A stretch of DNA of 64,000 nt from Eledone cirrhosa (GCA_964016885.1 OZ024740.1:294109217-294173216), one strand, 5' to 3'; counted from the first letter of the stretch, positions 1-12,113 are shown. A program made the numbers and translations. Notes: a model not told the origin generated them from the sequence alone.

Positions 1-203
1 TATAGTCATAGTTCTTTCGTCACACACTCTGTGACCTCTTCAGTGACTGGGGATTTCTTTCTTCGTTTCTGTGCCTTTCCTTTCTTCTATCCTACGCCAT
101 TTTGTGGCGTAGGATAGAAGAAAGGAAAGGCACAGAAACGAAGAAAGAAATCCCCAGTCACTGAAGAGGTCACAGAGTGTGTGACGAAAGAACTATGACT
201 ATA
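1..203. repeat. Perfect inverted repeat, 99-bp arms
   Basis: Positions 1-99 and 105-203 are reverse complements without a mismatch that I could find, around a 5-nt loop (100-104). The left arm touches the window edge, so the true arm may be longer. The right arm ends against a short TA run. The sequence is not found elsewhere in the window. Confidence 0.92.
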
Positions 204-404
204 TATATATAAACAACTATCTGGTTGTGGAACCAACCAACCAACCAGAAATTTATAAATTTATAAATATATATTAAATTAAATTGAAGTGAAAGCAACT
301 GGTGCATGTGTTTCTTATTGGCAACATGACCCTCCCAAAGTATAACAATATCGGTTTCAACACACGATTTCAGATAAAGAATCTTGCTAAACAAATTCAG
401 AAAC

Positions 405-722
405 GAAATATATATATATATTTATATATATATATTTATATATATTTATGTATATATATATTTATATATATTTATGTATATATATTTATATATATATATA
501 TAAATATATTTATGTATATATATATATAAATATATTTATGTATATATATATTTATGTATATATATATATAAATATATTTATGTATATATATATTTATGTA
601 TATATATATATATATATATTTATGTATATATATATATATATATATTTATGTATATATATATATATATATATTTATGTATATATATATATATATATTTATG
701 TATATATATATATATATATTTA

Positions 723-817
<95 letters not shown>

Positions 818-836
818 TCATTCATTCATTCATTTC
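405..836. repeat. TA microsatellite with periodic TTTATG, then (CATT)n
   Basis: Over 400 bp of TA dinucleotides broken at fairly regular spacing by tttatg, so that short units of tatatatttatgta recur, followed by several cattcatt units at 816-836. All reading frames here (Tyr/Ile repeats) are artefacts. Confidence 0.95.
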
Positions 837-837
837 A

Positions 838-1090
838 TTTCAGTTTTACGTCCGCTTTTCCCTGCTTGCAAGGGTGGGACGGGAACTGATACTGGCTTGA
901 TTTCTACAGCTGGATGCCCTTCCTAACACCAACCTCATTTACAGTGAGTGCTGGGTGCTTTTTTGCTGTGGCACCTCCATGACCACTTTGCAGTGGAATG
1001 ATAGGGACCCCAGTCCCTATCATCTCATTTCTACAGCTGAGTAAACTGGAGCAATGTGAAATAAAGTCTCTTGCTCAAGGAAACAACACA
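838..1090 (-). mobile_element. tRNA-derived SINE, truncated
   Basis: Reverse complement of the SINE seen complete at 9263-9602. It contains the tail block (cgtaaaa, gcaagcagggaaaagcgg), the ggtgttaggaagggcatcc block and the core up to the gagcaa segment. The tRNA-like head is missing; the break at about 1090 coincides with the start of the foldback at 1093. Confidence 0.85.
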
Positions 1091-1092
1091 TC

Positions 1093-1405
1093 AATATATT
1101 AAATGGAAACTATATTTATAAAACCATATTTATTTTATTATACGTATGCCACCAAGGCAAATTATGGTCCGCTTTCATCAGATAAAATACAATACAGATT
1201 TGTTTTATAAATAAAAATTGACATACCCTGAAAAAAAGACAACCTTAACGGTTGGAGCTTCCTGGATACTATCCAGGAAGCTCCAACTGTTAAGGTTGTC
1301 TTTTATCTGATGAAAGCGCACCATAATTTGCCTTGGTGGTCCTTGAAATATGTATAATAAAATAAATATGGTTTTATAAATATAGTTTCCATTTGTTAAT
1401 ATATT
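1093..1405. mobile_element. Foldback element (long inverted repeat)
   Basis: Outer arms of about 95-105 bp (1093-1187 against 1300-1405; both contain the ggaaactatatttataaaacc theme and the caaggcaaattatgg theme in opposite orientation). An inner stem of about 34 bp is centred at 1269-1270 (aaagacaaccttaacggttg and its complement). Roughly 48 bp at 1188-1235 lies in the left arm only. No coding capacity. Confidence 0.8.
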
Positions 1406-1411
1406 GTATAT

Positions 1412-2880
1412 TTACTCCACTACATTGTTGAGTGCTTTATATCAGTTATAAAAAAATGTTTAAGCTTGTTGAATCCCAACAAATTAAATATAACCTCTGC
1501 ACATATATATATATGTCCGTGTGTGTGTTTATGTATATGTGTGTGTACGTGTGTGTGTCCCTGTTTACCTAGTACTGCAGTGGGAAAGAATCTATTTAGT
1601 AGATAAACTAGTTGAAATCCAATCAAGGTTACAATGACATGGTAAAGTAATATAAATATTCGAATCATTGAAGGCGCTCTTAAAATTTAAACAGGTTTAG
1701 TTTTTGTATTAAAGCTACTAAAATGGCTGAGGAGATGATTGAGGTTTTCTAGCGAATTAAAATAACCATTGCAGACTTATTTAGTTAGTTAGATAACCAC
1801 GGACGTGGACTAGTCATAACAAATAGTTGACTTTCAGTTGACTTCTTAATGAATATTTGTAACAACATTGACAGATTAAACAAAAATATCTTCCGACATT
1901 CTGTTAGAGTTTAGTCATTTCCGGCACAAATTAACCATATTTTATATCTAAAAGAAAATATTTACATTGTTCGAATATTAGTCTCCCCACCGACTTCTAT
2001 ATATTCTTAAACTAGATATTTAAGAATTTAATTAGTAAAAACTGACAATGTAACATGTGTAACTGTGAAGAAGGGAATTTAAGACGAGACTGTTGTTATA
2101 GATGTTGATAAGTGATCGTTTTAAGATAAATAAATACATTTACACCTGTCACCTGTACAATGAATGCCTTTAAGTCTTCGGCTCATAGCCTTAACGAAAA
2201 CAAAGACAGAAAAAAACAATAAACAAAGAAATGTTAGAATATTAACATTTTCTAACCCTGAAAAGTAAACAAAAACAAACATCTTTCTGTCTTATCTCAC
2301 TACAACTGACATTATATTTCTGTATTTCTGTTTTAAATGTTGAGATATTTTCATAAACGAAGCAATCTTATATTCTAATAAATTCGCAGAAATTCAATAA
2401 TTTCTTTTTCTAAACAAAACAATTCCATCTTATACAAAATTACGACTGTTTATTATTTCTTTAAAGCAATAATATTAAAATATTTTATAAAGAAATGTCT
2501 TTAAGAAGGTTAATTAAAACGCTGGAAATTCCCCATCTTACACTTCCAAAATATTATTAATATTATTTATTATTTCTGTCGATATTTTAATTCGATAAAT
2601 ATTATATTATTATATTCATAGAAATATAATTCTAAAAGAAATTAAATTATTTTTTTTATACATAGATTTCCAAAATATACTGATTTCTCATTAATTAATT
2701 AAATAATACTATACAAGGAAGATCTTTCATGAAAATATATCTGAATGAAGACAAAAATATTTTCCCTACAAATATTTACTCGTCTCAATGTAAATAAAAT
2801 GTTTATAATTTTCTAAAAATTAGTTTATCATTTGTAGACTTTTCAACCAAATGATTTTTTTTCCTCCTCAAAACGAAATA
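1412..2880. other. AT-rich DNA, nothing recognised
   Basis: Apart from a short TG/TA run at 1503-1560, I see no gene, exon or repeat family in this stretch. It is plausible unique intergenic sequence. Confidence 0.6.
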
Positions 2881-2884
2881 TAAC

Positions 2885-2892
2885 TATGTATG

Positions 2893-2929
<37 letters not shown>

Positions 2930-3570
2930 CGAGATAGAAAGATAGAGAGAAAGAGAAATTATTCATATTCTTTTACCTTGTTGCTTTCCTTCCTTTTGTT
3001 AAGCACGGGTTTCTCTTTTGGGTCCTTCTTCATGTTGGAATCATTTCCCCCTTTGTTATTGTGTGGTGTTAGTGAGGTTTGCTGGTCTGGCATTTGACAG
3101 ACATGAAAGATGTTAACCAGATGTGAGAGAGGGTGAGAAACAGGCGGCGTGGGATAGAGGGGGGAGGATAGGAGATATATATATAGAGAGAAAGAGATAG
3201 ATAGATAGAGAAATGGGATAGAGGGAGATATATAGACAGAGAAAGGAAGTGAGAGAGGAGAGGAAGAGAGAGAGAGAGCAAGCTATATTTATAGGGAGAG
3301 GGAGGGGGATATATATATATATATATATAGAAGCAGAGAAAGGAAGTGAGAGAGAGTATGGTGGGATATATATATATATAGAGAGAGTGAGGTGGGATAG
3401 AATAGAGAGGAGTGAATGAGATATATAGAGAGAAAGAGAGAGAAATGAAGTGAGAGAAAGTGAGATATATAAATATATATATATAGAGAGAGAGAGGTGG
3501 GATAGAGAGACAATGAGAGATAGATATATATAGAGAGAAAGGGTGGGGGTAGACAGAGAGCTACACAGAC
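2885..3570. repeat. Purine-rich low-complexity tract (GA/ATAG)
   Basis: Long runs of gagaga, atatag and gatagata motifs interrupted by short unique bits. The plus strand is almost pure A/G/T. Open frames on the opposite strand (Ser/Leu/Tyr repeats) are compositional. Confidence 0.85.
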
Positions 3571-5860
3571 TGGTGCATGATCATCGCAGGTTGTTGCGAG
3601 ATTGTCAACAAAAAGCAGATTGTTCAACACAATAGATCAAATTAGTCATATATGTATGTTTGTATGTATATATGTGTATGTATATATATTATATATATAA
3701 ACAACAGACGTGAAATCAGCTGTTTACAATTTGAGGTCTTGTTTATTCGGACGAAAGGTATTTTATAAATCTTCCCAATATTGATAAAGATCTAAATTAA
3801 AGACATGTAAAGAAAGTCTTAAGTCTAGAAGCACACCATAGATTCAAACTTGGAGGAAAAACTAATCGATATACGAAAAAAAGTCGTTCCTTTCATCTAA
3901 ACTGACAGAATATTGCAATAAAGATGAAACCAAACTATTTAAAGAAATGAATCTAGTTTTTTCCCGTCTAGTTGACATAAAATGTTGTTTGTTTTTTTTT
4001 TTGGGGGGGGGGGCAGAGTTTCTTACTGACAAATAAACATTTTTATGATAATTGGTGAGAAGCTAAAAGAATGTAAATAAATCAAAGAAATCAGTGAAAT
4101 GTGCTTCTTTTGAAAATCAGGCAGAGAAGATTGTGGGAGAGATCGATGGTATTCTTATAATAAGTGTTTATATAGGAGGAGATATCGATGATATTCTTTA
4201 TATCAAACACAAGTTAAATTGGATGAAGGATGAGTGTCACAAACAACATTTCATACATTCTGCATAAATATGTAATTAAACAATTGATAACATAAACTTA
4301 GAAAACTGAAAACTTCCAATTTTAGACAGAAGATAAAATATTTTTGTCTTCTTTTGGTTATTGTGTCATTAAGATGTAATCCTTAAAATGAATTTGGGTG
4401 GCAATTATTCCAATAAAAATAATCTGGCTTCTCTATGGTCCAATTTAGTTTATATATATATTCATATATATATAGCTGGCATTCAGTTACATATATTTCC
4501 CCTTAAGGTTTTGTATTTCTGCATTCTTTTCCACTGGCCGAGCAGAATCTGTGATGAGGAATGTGTTTTATAAATTCGCCTAACAAAGAACTTATTGGGG
4601 TAAATAATTCGGCAATTCTTTCTAAAATACAGTTGTTTGATGTAAATAGAAATCTGTGGCGAAACTAAGTAGTGCAACTTCTATAGACACCGTTAAACCT
4701 TAAATAACATAAGAACTGCAATAATGTAGACACAGAAACGCTTGATTCTTTTCTCAAAAAAATATATATTAATGGTAATTTAAGAAGAAAAAAGATTAAT
4801 ATGAAAGACCCAGAATTCAAGATATATCTTGTTTACGAAAATACGATTCAAATTTTCTGTTTCGGTGAATCCGAAATTATTTAAAATATAGTATTTGTAG
4901 CAGACACATAGAAGTAGTTTCGCTAAAGAATCCAGCATCACATTAGATCCCCTCGAAGACCTTGCCACGACAATGAAAAGAAGGTTCAGATGATGATACG
5001 GTCAGGTAATAAAATCCAGTGGCCTTGCAAAACAAAAACTGAAGTGGGAGAGAATGAGAGGCGTATAGAAAAACCAGGAGTAGAAAGCCAAGATCTGGCA
5101 CACGCAGCTGCGTTAGATGGGGAAAACTGATGTACAGAATGTCACAACGACGCTCCTACAACTCAAACAGGAATTGAGGGCTCCAGGAAACAAGGATTAA
5201 TTAAAACTAGGTCGTTGACTGTTATCACTTTTATCATAACATACGGTATAAATTTCAGGAACCTGACCGAGTTTAAAAATTATATATTTGCTATGTAATT
5301 AAAAAAAAATAATTTTCAATTTAGTCTTCTGGTTATGTTGATAGTACACAGAAGTAATGAACTAGATTTAATCAATCATAATGGAATAGATATCTATTAT
5401 GGAAGGGAGAAAACTAGGTATGACTTTCTACCTTGTACTATAGTCTTTCTCCTTTGATAAGTTCAATTAAGGTAAGGAGTATAGAGTCTAACATTTCGGG
5501 ATTTGGGGTCCTTGCCCTTCGTCTCAAAATAAGGAAATACTACTGTCGTTTTGGTTGTGAGTTAAAAGAAGATTACAACCGAAAGTGACAATATCACTTG
5601 GTCACGGTAGATTCATCACTCTAACTTGACTTATCAAACTCCTCTATGACCTAATTGTTAATGCAGGCCATCACCAGACACTTTGGCTTCCAAATACTTA
5701 CTTTATCTTGAAAATTTGGAGTTGTATTTGTCTGGAAAGTGACTTAATATGAGACTGTGTTGAAATTGAACCAATTACTGTATGGAAGTGTCATATTAGA
5801 CATTTAACTGTCAGTGTAATGAAAACTTTGACACCTATATATATGTGTGTCGATCTGTAT
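3571..5860. other. AT-rich DNA, no gene seen
   Basis: Contains a T/G homopolymer block at 3988-4012 and small TA runs. Short open frames show no family resemblance. Nothing else recognised. Confidence 0.55.
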
Positions 5861-6164
5861 GTGGTTGACAGCCGAGAGAAAAGAATACTCAATACCGAAG
5901 TAGAGTTTTAATATTCATTTTATTCAGGCTAAATAGTGAGTCTTGTTACTCTGGAGTGTTGCCTGTTTATCACACTGTCACCAGCCTTAAAATGAATATA
6001 TATATATATAAACGCAAGGCAACATTTTTGTGTTTTAAATGGCTAAAATAACTCTTCCAAGCATTAATTGTTTAACCTTATCTTATATACCTGGAAAGAT
6101 TTTTAAATGCCCTAGAAATGCTTATATAACATCTGGAAATGCCCCAATAACATCTGGAGTTACA

Positions 6165-6425
6165 GGTCAATACCATATGTATGTACGAAACCATAACTCC
6201 TGGAGTCATAGGGTTGCCCATCCCCTCACCAGATCTAAATACAACTAATTTTTTCCAGAGAAGGAGAGAGAGAGAAGAAATTAGGAAGACTGGACTGGTA
6301 TTTTTTTTATTGACCTTGAAAGGATGAAAAGCAAAGTTGACCTCAGTAGGATTTGAAACCAGAGTGTAGAGATCCAGAATGAATACTGCAAAGCATTCTA
6401 TCTAATGTTCTAACGACTTTGCTAA
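6165..6425 (-). mobile_element. SINE with 'taactcctgga' head region, minus orientation
   Basis: Shares order and wording with copies at 16484, 22110, 25620 and 44580: an inverted taactcctgaggagt motif, a purine-rich patch, then gacctc...ggatttgaa (a B-box-like motif on the minus strand) and the tRNA-like end ctaacgactttgc. Degenerate. Confidence 0.6.
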
Positions 6426-6644
6426 TAATAAAGATATTCATCGCCTGTTTAGACAAACATAAACACATTAAAACGTTTTATATTGTAAAAATAGGCTGTA
6501 TTTAAGAATGGGTTGGTATCAAAAAGGTTAATATTTGAACTTTACTGTAATTGAGAGTCAGTGTACTACTGTAAATAGATGACTCCATTTCCCATGATAA
6601 CAAAATCTTAAACTTTTATATATGCAGTGCTGCAGTTACATTAG

Positions 6645-6795
6645 AATACTCCCAGTACACACTGTAAAGTGGTTGGCTTTAGGAAAAGTATCCAGCTGTA
6701 GAAACCAAGCCCAAAATTGAAAGTATAAGACCAGGCTAGTCTCAGAATGTGACAACCCATCTAACCAATGCCAATGCAAGCATGGAGAATAGACA
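6645..6795 (+). mobile_element. SINE/LINE 3' tail fragment
   Basis: Carries the blocks cactgtaaagtggttgg, atccagctgtagaaac and atgcaagcatgg in the same order as the complete SINE at 9263-9602. It ends directly against the TTAA of the next MITE. Confidence 0.6.
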
Positions 6796-7035
6796 TTAAC
6801 CCTTTCATGGCCATATTTCTAAGGAAATACACTCTGTTTCAGTTAATTAATTAAGAATTTTGAAGGATTTACTCTAATTATTAATTATTTCATTCCTAAG
6901 ATAGTAACTTAATATAAGTTTCTTATATAAAACTATGTTGGAAAATTTTAATCTAAATTGGAAATCTTTAAAATGGGTGGCTTTATTCTATAGAACCAGA
7001 GCCAGTTTTGCCCAGATTGGTAACTAAAGGATTAA
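6796..7035 (-). mobile_element. MITE family B, TTAA-flanked (piggyBac-like ends)
   Basis: Starts TTAA-CCCTTTCATGG and ends in a degenerate complement (ctaaaggattaa). Interior matches the other B copies: aaattcttaat/taatttatttcatt, aactttatgttgg and agaaccagagccag. Non-coding. Confidence 0.7.
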
Positions 7036-7336
7036 ATAATGATGGTGATAGTGATGATGATTCTGTTTATGTATGCATTTGTAACAAAGTGCAGTTATGA
7101 ATGATTATACACAGAATTTGGGTGAAGCAGTATTTAAAAAATAACAATTAAAAAAACTAGTCATAAGTGGTTGATTGAGTAGAATATAGAACAGTTAGTT
7201 GGGCTGACACTTGACTCATGGGTATAATCTCTCTAACTTATAGTAAGGGTATCATACTGACATACAGTTCACTGCTTACACTAACTGTATAATGGATAGC
7301 TTGTGATAGCAATGGGAAACTACTTCTATATATCTG

Positions 7337-7890
7337 CCGAGGTCAACTTTGCCTTTCATCCTTACGGGGTCGATAAAATAAAGTACCAGTAATGAACTGG
7401 GTAATTGCTGGCCTTGTGCCAAACGTAGAAACAATTATTTAAGACAGAAAGGACGTGGATTGGCAGTATCAGTAGAGGGTCTGACGCCATGCTTTATAGC
7501 AAAGAGTTATGGCCCTTTATGGTCTGAATTCAAATCCCACTGAGGTTAACTTTGCCTTTCATCCTTATGGGGTCGATAAGATAAAGCACCAGTAATACAC
7601 TGGCATAATTGCTTGCCTTGTGCCAAAAGTAGGAACAATTATTTAAGACAGAAATAGGGCAGTGGATTGGCAGTATCGGTAGAGAGTCGGACACCATGCT
7701 TTGCAACAGAGTTACGGCTCTTTACGGTCTGAGTTCAAATCCCACCGAGGTTAGCTTTGCCTTTCATCCTTACGGGATCGATAAAATAAAGTACCAGTCC
7801 CGCACTGGGGTCGATTTAATTGACTTGCCCCACCCCCAAAATTTCTGGCCTTGTGCCTATATAAGAAATCATTATTTAAGTCAGAAATAT
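7337..7890 (+). mobile_element. Head-to-tail trimer of a tRNA-derived SINE
   Basis: Three copies of a roughly 207-bp SINE in direct tandem (7337-7450 truncated, 7452-7657, 7658-7890). The unit begins tggattggcagtatcggtag (A-box-like), has gtctgagttcaaatccca (B-box-like), then ggtcgataaaataaagtacc and ends caattatttaagacagaaa. The first unit lacks its head. Confidence 0.8.
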
Positions 7891-7911
7891 TTCAAAGGCA
7901 TCAATTGACAG

Positions 7912-8293
7912 TTTTAACTCATTTGATACCAGCCCGCACCTGGTTCTATGAAATAAAACCACTCATTTTGAAGGATGCCTATTTAACCCTTTAGCATTTA
8001 CATTACTCTATATTTACTATTATATTTTCATGGTAAAGGCTTTATCTCACATAATGTTGAATCTATAAGATTTTCATATTATTTATTTTCAGAACAATAC
8101 CATAACATCAGTATGGACAGAAAGAGGTGAGAGGATTCTGGCCGTATACGGCCCATTTAAGTGAAAATCTTCCAACAAAATTTTTTACAAATCCATCTTA
8201 ATGAAATAATAATTTTAGTAAATCCTTCCAAATTCTAGATTAATTATTCCAAATCCGGTGTATTTCATTAGTAATTTGGTAATGAAAGGGCTA
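7912..8293 (+). mobile_element. MITE B with MITE A nested inside it
   Basis: Left part (7912-7982) has the B start, tttgataccagcc. From the TTAA at 7983 a family A copy (ccctttagcattta) runs to about 8163, and B resumes with gtgaaaatcttccaac, ending in gtaatgaaagggctaa. The A copy is degenerate at its right end. Confidence 0.7.
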
Positions 8294-8394
8294 ACATTAG
8301 AAAAATGAAAGATACCACCATCCAAGTAGTGCTCTCCAACTTTATGCTGGTATCATGATGAAAAGGCACCAAGTCTACTTTGTTTGATGGTCAT

Positions 8395-8565
8395 TTTCGT
8401 GTCATGATAAAAAGCTCCCAGTCTACACAAAAACGTGGTTGGCATTAAGAAAGGACATCCAACCACAGAAACCAAGCCAAAATACAGATCTGTCTGATCA
8501 AGACATGGTCACCTAACCCGACTTATCTCATAACCCATCTAACCCATGCAAGTATGGGAAAATAA
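8395..8565 (+). mobile_element. SINE/LINE tail fragment
   Basis: Blocks ggttggcattaagaaagg, atccaaccacagaaacc and atgcaagtatggg follow the order of the shared SINE/LINE 3' tail. Degenerate. Confidence 0.5.
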
Positions 8566-8619
8566 ACAAAAATTCGCAAATACGATAAAGTTTGCTTTGG
8601 AATTCTCTTCTTTTTTACC

Positions 8620-8995
8620 CACTTATTCCTGAGAGGCTGATGGGGGCAAAATCCTCACACTCCTAGCAGGTCCTGACAGCATCAACCGTCTCCAACTGAT
8701 CTGGCTGGATCCCCAAGTAAGACAAACCAAGCTCATGGATGTTATCCAACCATGTTGCTCAGGGTCTACTCCTGGTTGGTATTGCCTATAAAATCTGTCC
8801 AGCAATTCTTTCCTGAGACATTCTAACCACATGCCCATAGTTTCGGAGCTGTGATCTCTCAATTTGAAGAAGTAGTGGCTCTACCTGGTTTGAATCTCTG
8901 ATCTCTAAGCTATGCACTAACATTACTCCAAAGACACTTCAGAGGAACCTCATTTTGGCCACTTGTATTTGTGATTGTATTCTTTCAGTCACAAT
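8620..8995 (-). pseudogene. LINE ORF C-terminal fragment (RTE-like), broken
   Basis: Minus-strand reading gives TWLDNIHELGLSYLGIQPDQ then LETVDAVRT, the kind of sequence found at the C-terminus of LINE polyproteins. It is broken by stops and frame changes. Homologous fragments lie at 33540-33870 and 53730-54270. Confidence 0.7.
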
Positions 8996-9177
8996 AAAGT
9001 TTGTTTTGGTGGATATGCAAATTCTCAAGTTTCAGGCAGGAATCCCTCTGCCTTATTCTGATTTTTGCAGACCACCATTAGTTTCCTTAGACTGGTTTTT
9101 ATTTACTGCTTACAATATTTAATTTTGTCTCCTCACCCAGAACTCACATCTCACCAAGGTTGTCTTTGCCTTTTATT

Positions 9178-9262
9178 TCTTTATCCTTTTATTCTTTTAT
9201 CCTTTTATTTCTTTTATCCTTTTATTTCTTTTATCCTTTTATCCTTTTATTTCTTTATTTAG
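9178..9262 (+). repeat. Short tandem repeat (ttttatccttttatttc)
   Basis: About five imperfect copies of a 10-17 bp pyrimidine-rich unit directly before the complete SINE. Confidence 0.8.
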
Positions 9263-9602
9263 ATGGAGGCACATGGCTTAGTGGTTAGAGCATTGGCCTT
9301 GCAATCGAAAGGTTGTGAGTTCAATTCTCAGACCGGGTGGTGTGTTGTTTCCTTGAGCAAGGCACTTTATTTCACATTGCTCCAGTTTACTCAGCTGTAG
9401 AAATGAGATGATAGGGACTGGGGTCCCTATCATTCCACTGCAAAGTGGTCGTGGAGGTGCCACGGCAAAAAAGCACCCAGCACTCACTGTAAATGAGGTT
9501 GGTGTTAGGAAGGGCATCCAGCTGTAGAAATCAAGCCAGAACCAGTTCCCGTCCCACCCTTGCAAGCAGGGAAAAGCGGACGTAAAATGATGATGATGAT
9601 GA
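9263..9602 (+). mobile_element. Complete tRNA-derived SINE (reference copy of this window)
   Basis: The head (9264-9336) resembles a tRNA: ggcttagtggttagagc is A-box-like and ggttgtgagttcaattc is B-box-like. A central region with tttcacattgctccag follows, then the tail block ggtgttaggaagggcatcc ... gcaagcagggaaaagcgg and a (atg)n end. Near-identical full copies lie at 45162 and 45771; antisense copies at 838 and 10415. It would be transcribed by RNA polymerase III and moved in trans by a LINE (family knowledge). Confidence 0.9.
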
Positions 9603-10414
9603 TCCATACAAGAAATAAAACTGCCTTTGAGCCAAAGTAAGAAAGAAAGACATTTATTTGATAGCATGAATTGTATAACTCAGTAAATTTAGATATAATG
9701 GTACCATTTAATAAATCCCATTTCTTCCAAAGTTTCTGCAAAGCAACATTAATCTAAGGCTTCTCTATAATTATATTTATTTTCTAAACATCTGTGAAAT
9801 ACATTTTCTTAAATATCTATACTAAATATTTCTATACTATCTCACACAAGACTAGATATTTAATCAACTGAATCAACACCATTTTTTAAGGTTAAATGTA
9901 TTATATAAATGTTTTATAAAAGTATTTGATTTATTGATTTTTAGGTGGATGAATGAAAGGCAAAGCTGACAGTAGCAAAAGTTGAAGTTAAAATGTAAGG
10001 GGATTTATCAATCTACTGCAAGCTATTGAGTTCAGCAATTTATAGTTTATGTCAACTCCTAAAACAATAAGTTAAAGACTAATTTACAAAGAGATGTTAT
10101 AAAGATAAAACTCTATGGCTGTGTTCTATATACAGATAAGGAGCTGGTAGGAATTCCATATGGTGTATTCAATATAAAATATTAGTACATAAGAGGTGTA
10201 ATAGAATTATAGACAGACAGGTTAATAGAAAAGATTGACATTTTTTTATCAACCTCAAATGGATGAAGGGCAAAGTTGATCTCGGAACAGTGAGCTGAAA
10301 TGAAATACAGCAAAGCATTCTATCCGATGTTCTAACAACTCTGCCAATTCACCGTCTTATGCTTCCACAATAATAACCAATAAAACAAACTGTGATGACA
10401 GTGATATATATATA
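9603..10414. other. AT-rich DNA with a SINE remnant
   Basis: Holds a degraded SINE near 10240-10350 (minus orientation; tggatgaagggcaaagttga and a gctgaaatg B-box remnant). Nothing else recognised. Confidence 0.45.
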
Positions 10415-10718
10415 TCATCATCATCATTTTACGTCCGCTTTTCCCTGCTTGCTAGGGTGGGACGGGAACTGATTCTGGCTTGATCTCTACAGCTGGATGC
10501 CCTTCCTAACACCAACCTCATTTACAGTGAGTGCTGGGTGCTTTTTTTCCGTGGCGCCTACATGTCCACTTTACAGTGTGGGCTGGGTGCTTTTTTGCCA
10601 TGGCACCTCCACGACCACTTTGCAGTGGAATGATAGGGACCCTAGTCCTATCATCTCATTTCTACAGCTGAGTAAACTGGAGCAATGTGAAATAAAGTGT
10701 CTTGCTCAAGGAAACATA
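10415..10718 (-). mobile_element. tRNA-derived SINE, minus orientation
   Basis: Begins with catcatcatcat (complement of the atg tail) and runs through the tail and core blocks. The head is lost in a TA run at 10719-10750. The 'tgggctgggtgctttttt' block is present twice, a local duplication not seen at 9263. Confidence 0.85.
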
Positions 10719-10969
10719 TATATATATATATATAATATATATATATATATAGAGAGAGAGAATTAAACTACAATTTTAATAGATACGATTAGCATATAGA
10801 ACACATGGCATATCTTATATATTTTCAATATGTTTATCGAATAATAGATAATGGAACAATAAAAATGATAAGACAACAGACAAAATAGTTTATGAGATTT
10901 AGTTATGTACCTGTTACATTCTGAAGCTCAAATCCCACCATGCTTGACTTTGTCTTTCAGTCCCCTGTA

Positions 10970-11590
10970 TATAGCTATGGTGCAGCCACACTTAGAATTT
11001 GCATCACCAGTCTGAAACCCCTATCTTGCTCAGAACATTCACCTCCTGCAAACTGTTCAGAGACGTGCAACCAAGCGAATACCCTCCATCAGGCATCTAC
11101 CATACTCTGAATGCCTTGCTTCTCTGGGCATGGATACATTGAAGCTCCAACGTCTGGCAACTGACTTGGTAAACATCCACAAAATCATTAACCATCTTGC
11201 CAAGAACAACCCTGAGCACCTTTTTGATTTCCATGTGTCTAACATCCATGGGCAAGCCCACAAAGTAAGAAAACAGCACAGCCTCCATGACTTTCTGAAA
11301 CATTTTTTCATGCTCAGAGTTGCTGAAGCATGGAACAAACTACCTGCATCAGTTGTTAGCTGCCGGGACACTGCATCCTTTAAAACTTCCATGCTTCCTG
11401 AAATTTACCAACACTACACCTGATATTCCCCCTCCATACACACGCACACATTTATATCATGATTCATAACCTGTTCACTTTCTTGACATTTGTACATTAT
11501 TCTATTTACTATGCATGCACCTTCGATGAGTTGTAGTGCACCTGAGCACTGTACCCAATAATTTCATTATTATTATTATTATTATTATAA
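10970..11590 (+). pseudogene. LINE 3' end, CR1/L2-like, with (att)n tail
   Basis: The plus strand encodes the end of a reverse-transcriptase [29 protein letters not shown], then from 11130 MDTLKLQRLATDLVNIHKII, ending [17 protein letters not shown] and a stop after HYT at about 11423. An in-frame TGA replaces a Trp codon near 11018. A roughly 140-bp 3' UTR and att repeats (11567-11590) follow. 5'-truncated. The second copy is at 29430-30056. Confidence 0.8.
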
Positions 11591-11710
11591 GCAATGAATC
11601 CCACTATGCTTGACTTTGCCTTTCAGCCCCTTAAGATTATTAACATAAGCAGTAAATCCCACCATCCTTGACTTTGCCTTTCAGCCCCTCATGATTATTA
11701 ATATAAGCAG
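11591..11710 (+). repeat. Two-copy direct repeat of about 57 bp (SINE remnant)
   Basis: The wording gcaatgaatcccactatgct, cttgactttgcctttcagcc and attattaa occurs twice in tandem. The ctttgcctttca part matches the SINE block seen at 7550 and 46650. Confidence 0.6.
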
Positions 11711-12113
11711 TCATATATTGGGTCAATTTTAATAATCTCTACATCTCTATAAATTCATCTTCATTTGTTACTGATATATTAAATTTCAACTGCTGGTCTT
11801 CCACGAACAACCTTGCCCAAACTTGTGCCTCGGAGGGCAACTTTCTAGGTGCAAAATCCCATGGTTACTCATGACCAAAGGGGATCTTTACCCTATTAAA
11901 TTAAAACAAAAATACCAACTGTTGGGAATGGAAATATTTCCTCTGTGTCAGAAACCATTACAAAGATATAAATTGTAATGATTTTACTCATATTTTGTAT
12001 TTAACAACTAGCAGTAAGGTATTTTGGAATGCGGGCCGCCAACAGACCTAATTGTGGAAAAACTGCATGCCTGGACAATATGTAAAAAAATAAACCGAAT
12101 ACTCTGATGACGA

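Noticed and set aside
405..900. Open frames of up to 150 codons made of Tyr/Ile/Met repeats
   Set aside because: They are translations of the TA microsatellite; no complexity and no signal of selection.
9264..9336. A functional tRNA gene
   Set aside because: Box A- and B-like motifs are present, but the stems do not pair well and the same head occurs in several SINE copies with the same tail.
10497..10766. Frame reading [14 protein letters not shown]
   Set aside because: Recurs in each SINE copy; it is the translation of the SINE tail.
11130..11423. 97-codon gene MDTLKLQRLATDL
   Set aside because: C-terminal LINE reverse-transcriptase sequence with a second copy at 29430 and an (att)n tail.
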